A stretch of DNA of 64,000 bases, from NCBI GenBank assembly GCA_002403305.1, contig DHHM01000013.1, positions 39,963 through 103,962 on the forward strand, in the 5' to 3' direction. The notes beneath the pieces are model-generated. The model was given only the letters and a program-made list of their open reading frames with translations, was not told the origin of the DNA and ran no database searches. The stretch comes from Bacteroidales bacterium UBA4772 (GTDB lineage: Bacteria; Bacteroidota; Bacteroidia; Bacteroidales; VadinHA17). Below are positions 29,769-36,730 of this stretch, in pieces. Positions within the stretch are counted from its first letter, which is position 1, and each line of letters starts with the position of its first letter. Position numbers and translations under genes: made by a program.

Positions 29769-31415
29769 CTAGTTCATCAGGATCTTCATATCCTCGTCAA
29801 CGGTGGTAATACCTGCAATGCCAAACTTATCGACAAGTACATTGACCACGTTGGGAGAGAGGAAGCCCGGGATTGTCGGTCCGAGGTGGATATTCTTCAC
29901 GCCCAGGTAGAGGAGTGCCAGCAGTACGATGACGGCCTTCTGCTCATACCATGCGATGTTGTAGGCTATGGGCAGCTCGTTGATATCGTTCTTACCGAAG
30001 ATATCCTTAAGTGTCAGGGCTATTACGGCAAGTGAATAGGAGTCGTTGCACTGCCCGGCGTCAAGTACGCGCGGTATCCCGTTGATGTCGCCAAGCTTGA
30101 GCTTGTTGTACCGGTACTTGGCGCAGCCTGCAGTAAGGATCACGGTGTCCTTCGGCAGCTTCTGTGCAAAGTCGGTGTAATATTCACGGCTCTTCATGCG
30201 TCCGTCGCATCCGCCCATGACAACGAACTTGCGTATCGCTCCGCTCTTCACCGCATCAACAACCTTGTCGGCAAGCTGAATGACCTGGTTGTGCGCAAAA
30301 CCGCCGATGATGGTCCCGTTCTCTATCTCCTTCGGGGGAGCGCATCTTTTTGCATGCTCAATGATTGCCGAGAAGTCCTTCTCCTTACCCGGCTCCCTGT
30401 CGTGAATATGGGGGCAGCCGGGGTATCCCGACGAACCGGTGGTGTATACGCGGTCGCGGTAGCTGTCGCGCAGCGGAACGATACAGTTGGTGGTGAACAG
30501 CACCGGCCCGTTGAAGGTCTCGAACTCGGTCGTCTGCTTCCACCATGAGTTGCCGTAGTTGCCTACAAAATGACTGTACTTCTTGAATGCCGGGTAGTAG
30601 TTTGCCGGCAGCATCTCACTGTGGGTGTATACATCCACCCCTGTTCCCTCTGTCTGGCGCAGCAGCTCCTCCATGTCCTTCATGTCATGGCCGCTGATGA
30701 GGATGGCCGGGTTGTTCCTGACGCCTATGTTCACCTCTGTTATCTCGGGGTTGCCGTAGGCGGTGGTGTTGGCCTTGTCAAGGAGGGCCATAACCTCCAC
30801 ACCGTGCTTGCCGGTCTCAAGGACCAAAGCCACCAGCTCGTCAGCCGTCAGGCTGTCATTGGTGGTGGCGGCTATCGCACGCTGGATGAAGCCGTCAACA
30901 CTCTCGCTGTTGAAACCGAGGTTACCGGCATGTTCAGCATATGCTGCCATGCCCTTGACACCGTAGGTCACCAGCTGACGCAGTGACCTGACATCCTCAT
31001 TCTCAGTGGCGAGAACACCCACGGGGGCAGCTGTCTCCATCAGATCCTCACCGTCGGCCGGCTTCCAGGTGGCACTGGGGTGGAGGTCACCCGGGATATC
31101 TATCCCGTGATCCTTCATCTCACCGGTGAATTTTTCCCTTAGCTCCACTCCCTCGTGAATCCTTTCGATGATCTTTTCCCCGTCAAAGTTGGCGTTGGTG
31201 ATGGTTGTGAAGAGGGCCTCCTGTACAAACCTGTCAACCCTGGCGTTTGAATAGCGGTTCTCGCGGGCAATGGTCCCAAGGATTGATATCCCCTTGGCGA
31301 CATAGATCAGAAGATCCTGCAAATGTGCAACCTCTTCCGTCTTTCCGCATACGCCCCTGACGACGCATCCGGTTCCTTTTGCCGTTTCCTGGCACTGATA
31401 GCAAAACATGCTCAT
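29769..31415 (-). CDS. hcp: hydroxylamine reductase / hybrid cluster protein
   Basis: Hcp (548 residues) is an anaerobic iron-sulfur enzyme that reduces nitric oxide or hydroxylamine and protects against nitrosative stress. The N-terminal cysteines C5, C8, C17 and C23 (spacing 2, 8 and 5) fit the [4Fe-4S] rather than the [2Fe-2S] type of enterobacteria. Hybrid-cluster ligands are seen in the C-terminal half, for example TTNCIVPL, GYPGCPHI and LDAGQCNDSYS. The gene diverges from a Crp/Fnr regulator, with a palindromic operator between, and has its own terminator. No hcr reductase gene is adjacent. Confidence 0.96.
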   Translation of the reverse strand: MSMFCYQCQETAKGTGCVVRGVCGKTEEVAHLQDLLIYVAKGISILGTIARENRYSNARVDRFVQEALFTTITNANFDGEKIIERIHEGVELREKFTGEMKDHGIDIPGDLHPSATWKPADGEDLMETAAPVGVLATENEDVRSLRQLVTYGVKGMAAYAEHAGNLGFNSESVDGFIQRAIAATTNDSLTADELVALVLETGKHGVEVMALLDKANTTAYGNPEITEVNIGVRNNPAILISGHDMKDMEELLRQTEGTGVDVYTHSEMLPANYYPAFKKYSHFVGNYGNSWWKQTTEFETFNGPVLFTTNCIVPLRDSYRDRVYTTGSSGYPGCPHIHDREPGKEKDFSAIIEHAKRCAPPKEIENGTIIGGFAHNQVIQLADKVVDAVKSGAIRKFVVMGGCDGRMKSREYYTDFAQKLPKDTVILTAGCAKYRYNKLKLGDINGIPRVLDAGQCNDSYSLAVIALTLKDIFGKNDINELPIAYNIAWYEQKAVIVLLALLYLGVKNIHLGPTIPGFLSPNVVNVLVDKFGIAGITTVDEDMKILMN

Positions 31416-31496
31416 CTCTTTCTGTTTTTAGTTTGATTTATAAGTTAACATCTTTATAATATCCCTTTCCATCTCTCTTTTTACAATCTTTAGCGA

Positions 31497-31504
31497 CAAA
31501 AGTA
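31497..31504 (-). promoter_or_regulatory. -7 box of the hcp promoter
   Basis: The plus strand CAAAAGTA reads TACTTTTG on the minus strand, a perfect TAnnTTTG. Transcription would start near 31493, giving a leader of about 78 nt. No clear -33 TTG lies at the usual distance, consistent with dependence on an activator. Confidence 0.6.
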
Positions 31505-31525
31505 GGGACAACAAACATTAGAGAA

Positions 31526-31541
31526 TGTAACATTTGTTACA
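31526..31541. promoter_or_regulatory. 16-bp palindromic operator for the Crp/Fnr regulator
   Basis: TGTAACATTTGTTACA is a perfect inverted repeat (TGTAACA, 2-base centre, TGTTACA), the shape of a Crp/Fnr dimer site. Its centre is about 40 bases upstream of the predicted hcp start and about 28 bases upstream of the predicted start of the regulator gene. Confidence 0.8.
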
Positions 31542-31549
31542 AATTACAT

Positions 31550-31557
31550 TAATTTTG
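31550..31557 (+). promoter_or_regulatory. -7 box of the Crp/Fnr gene promoter
   Basis: TAATTTTG is a perfect TAnnTTTG, 18 bases before the ATG at 31576. The palindrome at 31526-31541 covers the place of the -33 element, so binding should block this promoter. Confidence 0.6.
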
Positions 31558-31575
31558 TGGTCCAAACAAAAAAAA

Positions 31576-32247
31576 ATGAAGTTTCCGGTACTCAACAGGT
31601 CACCTCTTTTCAGCGGTCTAAGTGACGCGGAGATAGACGGTATAATTGACAGTGTCAACTTCAGGTCGCGCTCTTTTCCGGCAGGTGCCGTTGCAGTGAT
31701 TGCCGGGGAGGAGATATCATCGGTGATGATTGTGCTCTCGGGCAGTGTGCGGGGGGAGATGACAGATCTTACCGGCAAAACAATTAAGATAGAGGATATC
31801 TATCCTCCCCAGGCTCTTGCTGCTGCATTCATTTACGGCAGAGAGGCCCGTTACCCGGTCAATGTCATAGCCAACACAGATGCCGAGTTACTGATCATCG
31901 GCAAGTCCGAATTTCTTACTCTTATGAACAATGACCGCAGGTTACTGCTCAATTATCTCACGGCAGTATGCACAAGGGCACTCTTTTTGTCGGACAGGCT
32001 CCGCTTCCTCTCATTCCGGACCATCAGGGAGAAGTATGCCCATTACATTAGCTCTTTGCCGGGAGCGATCTCGGGCAGGGTTGTCATCAACCGGACACAG
32101 CAGGAACTTGCCGACTATTTCGGTGTCACCAGGCCTTCACTGGCGAGGGCCGTCAGTGAGATGGAGAGTGACGGGCTCATCTCCGTTGACCGCCGTGAGG
32201 TCAGGATCCTTGACATCAGGCGTCTCTCGACTCTTTCGGAGACGTGA
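31576..32247 (+). CDS. Crp/Fnr-family transcriptional regulator (HcpR-like)
   Basis: A 223-residue regulator with an N-terminal cyclic-nucleotide-binding-like sensor domain (about 1-125) and a C-terminal winged helix whose recognition region is TQQELADYFGVTRPSLARAVSEME. It has a single cysteine, so an Fnr-type Fe-S sensor is excluded; HcpR proteins in other anaerobes use haem to sense NO, which is an inference here. The in-frame ATG at 31534 lies upstream of the -7 box, so ATG 31576 (MKFPVLNRSPLF) is the start. Divergence from hcp with a shared operator suggests that it activates hcp and limits its own expression. Confidence 0.88.
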   Translation: MKFPVLNRSPLFSGLSDAEIDGIIDSVNFRSRSFPAGAVAVIAGEEISSVMIVLSGSVRGEMTDLTGKTIKIEDIYPPQALAAAFIYGREARYPVNVIANTDAELLIIGKSEFLTLMNNDRRLLLNYLTAVCTRALFLSDRLRFLSFRTIREKYAHYISSLPGAISGRVVINRTQQELADYFGVTRPSLARAVSEMESDGLISVDRREVRILDIRRLSTLSET

Positions 32248-32341
32248 TCTCCAACCACCCCAGGGTCTCCCCGCTATAGGCAGAAATCATCCCCCGGGAG
32301 GATCCTTGTTCAGATATCTGCCGGGAAGATCGTCACTCAGC

Positions 32342-32439
32342 ATAAAAATACCTCCGGGAATTCTATCCCCCGTGAGGATCAATGCTCCGTATAAAAATTT
32401 CTCCCGGAAGCCTGACCCCCGGGAGGAATATTTTCACGT
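32342..32439. repeat. two imperfect 49-bp tandem repeats with CCCGG-rich hairpins
   Basis: Two units (32342-32390 and 32391-32439) both begin ATAAAAAT and carry CTCC-CGG followed about 18 bases on by a CCCCCG-GAGGA block. The second unit can fold, CTCCCGG pairing with CCGGGAG. A more degenerate relative covers about 32285-32340. They fill the gap between the regulator and the convergent M3 peptidase gene. No coding function is apparent. Confidence 0.6.
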
Positions 32440-32497
32440 CAGATCAATTATCAGGGCAGGATGATCATGTCGTCATGCCACCCTACAGGTCAGAGCA

Positions 32498-34591
32498 TCA
32501 CTGTTTCAGAAGGCCGCGGTTTTCGAGGAGGGCCTCAATGCCCGGTTCACGACCCCTGAAGGCCACCCACATCTCAAGTTCATCCCTCGATCCCTTGCGT
32601 GAAAGGATCTCTTTCTCGAAACGGGCTGCCACCTCCTTGTTAAAGATGTCACCAGTCTCCTTGAAGGCTTTGAATGCGTCAGCGTCAAGCTGCTCACACC
32701 AGATATAGCTGTAGTAACCGGCCGAATAACCTCCGATGATGTGGCTGAAATATGTCGACCGATAGCGGGGAATGATCTCTTTTATCAGTCCGTACTTCTC
32801 CATGGCGCTCTTCTCAAACTCGCCCACATTTATCTCAACCGGTTCGGTGAGGGAGTGATACTCCATGTCCAGTGATGAGGCAGCAAGGTACTCCACGGTT
32901 ATGAATCCCTGGTTGAACTTGCCGGCTTTCTCAATTTTCTCAATCAGTGCCTCCGGAATAACTTCTCCGGTCTGATAGTGCTTTGCATATACCTTCAGCA
33001 CCTCGGGCTCAAAGACCCAATGCTCCATAATCTGTGAGGGGAGTTCCACGAAGTCGCGTGAGACACCGCTGGTATATTCAGTATTGGAGAGAAGGTTATG
33101 TAGCGCATGACCGAACTCATGGAAGAGGGTGCTTGCCTCGTCAGGGGTAAGCAGTGACGGTGTGTCTCCCGAGGGAGGAGTGAAGTTGGTGACCATGCTC
33201 ACAAGCGGGGTAACAAATTTTCCGTTTTCATCGAGCCTCTGAGGCCTCATGCCGCTGCACCATGCGCCACCACGTTTGGAGGCACGCGGGTGGTAGTCGA
33301 TCATGAGGATGCCGACATGCTTTTTGTTACGTTTTACCTCAAAGGTCTTGACATCCGGATGATAGAGCGGAATGTCGTTGCGCTCGGCAAACTCCAGTCC
33401 GTAAAGCCTGTTTGCGACATAGAACATACCGTCAGTGACGTTTTTGGCAGAGAAATAAGGTTTCGTCTCTTCGTCGCTCAGGTCATATTTCTCCTTGCGG
33501 ATCTTTTCGGTGTAATAGAACCAGTCCCACGGCTCAAGCTTGAAATCTCCGCCTTCCCTGTCAATGAGCTCCTGCTGTGCAGCAGCCTCTGCCTTTGCAA
33601 CCGGAAGGGCAGCCTCCCATATCTGAGCAAGGAAATTAAGCACAGTCTCAGGCTCCTTTGCCATATTGCGCTCAAGGACGTAGTCGGCATGACTCTCGTA
33701 ACCCAGAAGTTTTGCCTTCTCAACCCTCAGCCTAACTATGTCGGCAACAATCTGATTGTTGTCTCTCTCGTTGCCGTTGTTGCCACGCATCATATAGCCC
33801 CTGAACATCTTCTCCCTCAGTGCCCTGTTGTCAGCATAGGTCATGAAGGGAATATAACTGGGGTTATGCAGGGTGAAAAGCCACTTGCCTTCCATTCCCT
33901 TAGCCTTTGCTGCATCGGCAGCCTGTGCCATGACACCTTCGGGGAGTCCGGAGAGATCCTTCTCATCTTCAATGACCAGGGTGAAACCGTTGGTCTCAGC
34001 CAGCAGGTTTTCTCCGAATTTTACCGAGAGGAGAGAAAGCTCGCTGTTGAGCTTGCGGAGCTTATCCTTATCCTCCGGAGAGAGACCGATACCGTTCCTG
34101 ATAAATCCCAGATACTGGTCCTCAAGCAGTTTACTCTCTTCCGGGGTGAGTTCGAATTTTTCCCTGTTCTCATATACTGATTTTACCCTCTCAAACAGCT
34201 TCTCATTGAGCGAGATGTCATCCCTGTGCTTTGAGAAGAGGGGAGACATCTCCCTCTGAAGGGCCTGAATGGAATCGTTGGTGTTGGCTCCGCTTAACGG
34301 ACCCATGGCACGCTGAACCCTTGACAGCAATTCGCCGGTGAACTGCATGGCCCTGATGGTGTTGTCAAAGGTGGGCTCCTCAGGATTGTTGATGATGGCT
34401 TCTACCTCAGTCAGCTGCTCCTCCATACCTTTCAGGTAGGCAGGCTTGAAATGTTCGAACTTGATCTGGTCAAATGGCGGAACCTCAAACGGAGTGTCCC
34501 ACTCACAGTAGAACGGATTCTCACAGGTTTCCTTCCTGCATGAGACCGCTCCCACAGCAATGATCAAAAGCATAATGAAAGTTTTTTTCAT
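32498..34591 (-). CDS. M3-family peptidyl-dipeptidase lipoprotein (Dcp-like)
   Basis: A 697-residue zinc metallopeptidase of family M3, probably removing dipeptides from peptide C-termini. The motif HEFGH at about 491-495 supplies two zinc ligands, and the following ELPSQIMEHW supplies the third Glu region. The signal peptide MKKTFIMLLIIAVGAVSC has a lipobox with C18, placing the enzyme on a membrane outside the cytoplasm. The frame is open 41 codons further upstream, but that extension would bury the signal peptide, so ATG 34591 is chosen. It may act together with the S46 peptidase in external peptide breakdown. Confidence 0.92.
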   Translation of the reverse strand: MKKTFIMLLIIAVGAVSCRKETCENPFYCEWDTPFEVPPFDQIKFEHFKPAYLKGMEEQLTEVEAIINNPEEPTFDNTIRAMQFTGELLSRVQRAMGPLSGANTNDSIQALQREMSPLFSKHRDDISLNEKLFERVKSVYENREKFELTPEESKLLEDQYLGFIRNGIGLSPEDKDKLRKLNSELSLLSVKFGENLLAETNGFTLVIEDEKDLSGLPEGVMAQAADAAKAKGMEGKWLFTLHNPSYIPFMTYADNRALREKMFRGYMMRGNNGNERDNNQIVADIVRLRVEKAKLLGYESHADYVLERNMAKEPETVLNFLAQIWEAALPVAKAEAAAQQELIDREGGDFKLEPWDWFYYTEKIRKEKYDLSDEETKPYFSAKNVTDGMFYVANRLYGLEFAERNDIPLYHPDVKTFEVKRNKKHVGILMIDYHPRASKRGGAWCSGMRPQRLDENGKFVTPLVSMVTNFTPPSGDTPSLLTPDEASTLFHEFGHALHNLLSNTEYTSGVSRDFVELPSQIMEHWVFEPEVLKVYAKHYQTGEVIPEALIEKIEKAGKFNQGFITVEYLAASSLDMEYHSLTEPVEINVGEFEKSAMEKYGLIKEIIPRYRSTYFSHIIGGYSAGYYSYIWCEQLDADAFKAFKETGDIFNKEVAARFEKEILSRKGSRDELEMWVAFRGREPGIEALLENRGLLKQ

Positions 34592-34927
34592 ATCGATGAA
34601 GTTTGGATTTACAGGATAAAAATACCTATTTATGGGCAAAAAGCGAGATGATAAGCTTATTTCCGGACTTGCTGTCACATTTGTTGGCCGGATGACAGGC
34701 TTAGTGCAGCACATTTAGTACGTGATCCTGCATTAACTTTTCCGATGGCGGGCAAGAAAGAGCCAGGTTCTGCCCTGATTTTCTCAATTCCGCCTGTCGC
34801 AAGCTGTCCGGGCGGGAACAGTAAAAGAAAGAGGATGCCGTTTGCGGCACCCTCAATTCAACCTAAACCTGATCGTAGACAGGCCGGACGGCCTGATTAA
34901 GGAAGGAAAAAAATCTTTTTTACGGCT
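34592..34927. other. intergenic region upstream of the M3 peptidase gene
   Basis: Both flanking genes are on the minus strand. The region holds the terminator of the right-hand gene (34822-34852) and should hold the M3 peptidase promoter, but no perfect minus-strand TAnnTTTG was found. No gene is seen. Confidence 0.5.
34822..34852 (-). terminator. intrinsic terminator of the small secreted-protein gene
   Basis: On the minus strand, an 8-bp stem with one G-T pair (plus-strand arms GGATGCCG at 34833-34840 and CGGCACCC at 34845-34852, 4-base loop) is followed by a run rich in T (TCTTTCTTTTAC). Confidence 0.75.
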
Positions 34928-35383
34928 CTAACTGATAAGCTGGGGAAAGTAAGAAGCAATGAGCATTGCAGCATCAAAATCACTTTTCTCTCCACGGGTT
35001 ATGACCTTCTGATGAAAATAATCCATCCTGTCAAGCTTCGAGTCATCAGTGGTGATTCCTGCACTCTTGAACTTCTTGTCGACCTTTTTGACGCCGAAAA
35101 TCTTTCCGTCACATGTATACATGACTGAGAGCTCGTCGGAGAGAACAACGTAATTCTTGCACTTCCGCTCCTTGTCAACATAAACCTTGACCTGCAGCGG
35201 ACTCTTTGAATAGCTGATCAGATAGCATTTCATCTCCTCACCGGCAAATGACATGGGCTGATCGCACAATTCAATGGTGTAGCTTCCGAAGGGAGTATTT
35301 GACTCGCCTCTCGCAATGACTTTGCCATATGACATTGCTGTCATTCCTACACATAATACCAACAGAAGAAAAATTCTTTTCAT
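34928..35383 (-). CDS. small hypothetical secreted protein
   Basis: A 151-residue protein with a signal peptide (MKRIFLLLVLCVGMTAMSYG), so it is exported. The mature part has YTIELCDQPMSFAGEEMKCYLISYSKSP and later a Lys-rich segment (GVKKVDKKFKSAG). I do not recognise the family. ATG 35383 is chosen because the open frame 8 codons upstream only lengthens the n-region. It has its own terminator and seems to be a single-gene unit. Confidence 0.65.
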   Translation of the reverse strand: MKRIFLLLVLCVGMTAMSYGKVIARGESNTPFGSYTIELCDQPMSFAGEEMKCYLISYSKSPLQVKVYVDKERKCKNYVVLSDELSVMYTCDGKIFGVKKVDKKFKSAGITTDDSKLDRMDYFHQKVITRGEKSDFDAAMLIASYFPQLIS

Positions 35384-35804
35384 GACTGACCCTTTTTGGT
35401 TAAACACTTAACTGTCCATCGAAAAAAAGCGGAACTGTCCTTTTCCATTCTCTTTCCGTAATAAAGACCGGTAACCCTCTCTTCTGCTGCATATATTTTC
35501 TGTTAATCTTTTGTTAATCGAACTTAGCGGCATCCAAATATCATATTATCAGTAACATATATATGAAATAAAACAGATGCCCACCCTTTCGTAACTGCCG
35601 TAATTTGAAATATGGCAGTAATTGCTTACGTTTGTTTTATATATTTATCTCATGCAGCGGCTCGAACACAGGTTTATGATGAACCGCCTCGGAAGGAGGC
35701 TGTATCATTGCCTTATGTTCTACAGCAGATAACCTTTCGTCAGGGCAGCCGACGGCTGCCACCCCGTTTCTACGTCTCACCGGACAAAATCACGTTGCAT
35801 CACT
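35384..35804. other. intergenic region with a short hairpin
   Basis: This 421-base divergent gap holds promoters for both neighbours, though no perfect TAnnTTTG is seen for either. GGCAGCCG (35744-35751) and CGGCTGCC (35753-35760) form a compact hairpin 45 bases before the activase start. A 78-codon open frame at 35612-35848 is not convincing. Confidence 0.45.
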
Positions 35805-36605
35805 ATGAAAGGTTTAATATTCAGTGTAAAAAGATATGCGATACATGACGGCCCCGGCATCAGGGTCACCTTCTTCATGAAGGGGTGTCCGCTCGACTGC
35901 TGGTGGTGTCACAATCCCGAGGGAAAGGCTGCAGGCCAGGTCACCACTGAAAGGATAGAGAGGATAGGTGAGAGGGAGTTCAGGTCTGAAGAGCTTGTTG
36001 GTATGGAATATACCCCCGGGGAGGTGCTGGCCAAGGCTGAACGCGACCGGGTCTTCATGGAGCATTCGGGAGGGGGTGTCACCTTCTCGGGCGGGGAACC
36101 GCTGATGCAGCCACAGTTTCTCGTTGAGGCTCTGAGCCTGCTCAGAAGTGCCGGGTTCCACACGACGGTTGACACCTCGGGATATGCCCCGCCTGATGTC
36201 ATGAGGTCAGTATTGGAATATACAAATCTCTTCCTCTATGACATCAAGCTGCTTGACCCCCATGCTCACAGGAAATTTACCGGCGTCGACAACAGACTAA
36301 TCATCTCAAACCTCGATATGCTGCTTGAAGAGGGTGCGGAGGTGGTGCTGCGTATTCCGGTGATTCCGGGAGTAACGGCTGAGCGTGAGTTCATGGAACA
36401 ACTGCGCCAATTCATTGAGAGCCGGCGTGGGGGAAGGATAAGCGGAATAAGCCTTCTGCCGTATCACAAGACGGGCAGCTCAAAATACCGCCGTTTCGGG
36501 TTGCCGGACAGGATGGAGCGGTACAGCCAGGTGTCAAACGGGCATCTTGATGACTATATGGAGATACTGCAGCCCCTTGGGATCCATGTCAGGAAAGGCG
36601 GCTGA
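35805..36605 (+). CDS. glycyl-radical enzyme activating protein (radical SAM)
   Basis: This 266-residue radical SAM enzyme should install the glycyl radical on the neighbouring dehydratase. The cluster motif is C28-x3-C32-x2-C35 in GCPLDCWWCHNPE, and GGGVTFSGGEPLMQ binds SAM. The segment after the motif (about 40-75) is longer than in pyruvate formate-lyase activase but has no cysteine, so the auxiliary ferredoxin-like clusters common in activases of other glycyl radical enzymes are absent. It precedes the enzyme gene by 121 bases, a gap filled by a triplicated start region. Confidence 0.9.
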   Translation: MKGLIFSVKRYAIHDGPGIRVTFFMKGCPLDCWWCHNPEGKAAGQVTTERIERIGEREFRSEELVGMEYTPGEVLAKAERDRVFMEHSGGGVTFSGGEPLMQPQFLVEALSLLRSAGFHTTVDTSGYAPPDVMRSVLEYTNLFLYDIKLLDPHAHRKFTGVDNRLIISNLDMLLEEGAEVVLRIPVIPGVTAEREFMEQLRQFIESRRGGRISGISLLPYHKTGSSKYRRFGLPDRMERYSQVSNGHLDDYMEILQPLGIHVRKGG

Positions 36606-36638
36606 CATTAAAGACATCATAAGAGGAAGACAGAAAAT

Positions 36639-36686
36639 ATGAAAGTGATCAACAGAGTGATAATGGAGGGAGGACAGAAGATATGA
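36639..36686 (+). CDS. leader minigene 1 (15 codons)
   Basis: This frame encodes MKVINRVIMEGGQKI and stops at TGA 36684-36686, which overlaps the next ATG (36683) in ATGA. It is preceded by a weaker GAGGA. It is recent duplication or a coupled leader peptide; no protein evidence is available. Confidence 0.35.
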   Translation: MKVINRVIMEGGQKI

Positions 36687-36730
36687 AAGTGACGAACAGA
36701 ATGACAAGAGAGGGAGGACAAAAGATATGA
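36683..36730 (+). CDS. leader minigene 2 (15 codons)
   Basis: This frame encodes MKVTNRMTREGGQKI and stops at TGA 36728-36730, overlapping the ATG of the enzyme gene (36727). It has GGAGG at a good distance from its ATG. Ten of its 15 residues equal those of minigene 1, with the C-terminal GGQKI kept. Confidence 0.38.
   Translation: MKVTNRMTREGGQKI

Noticed and set aside
35612..35848. 78-codon open frame before the radical SAM activase gene
   Set aside because: It overlaps the activase start in another frame, resembles nothing known and crosses the hairpin at 35744-35760; probably chance.
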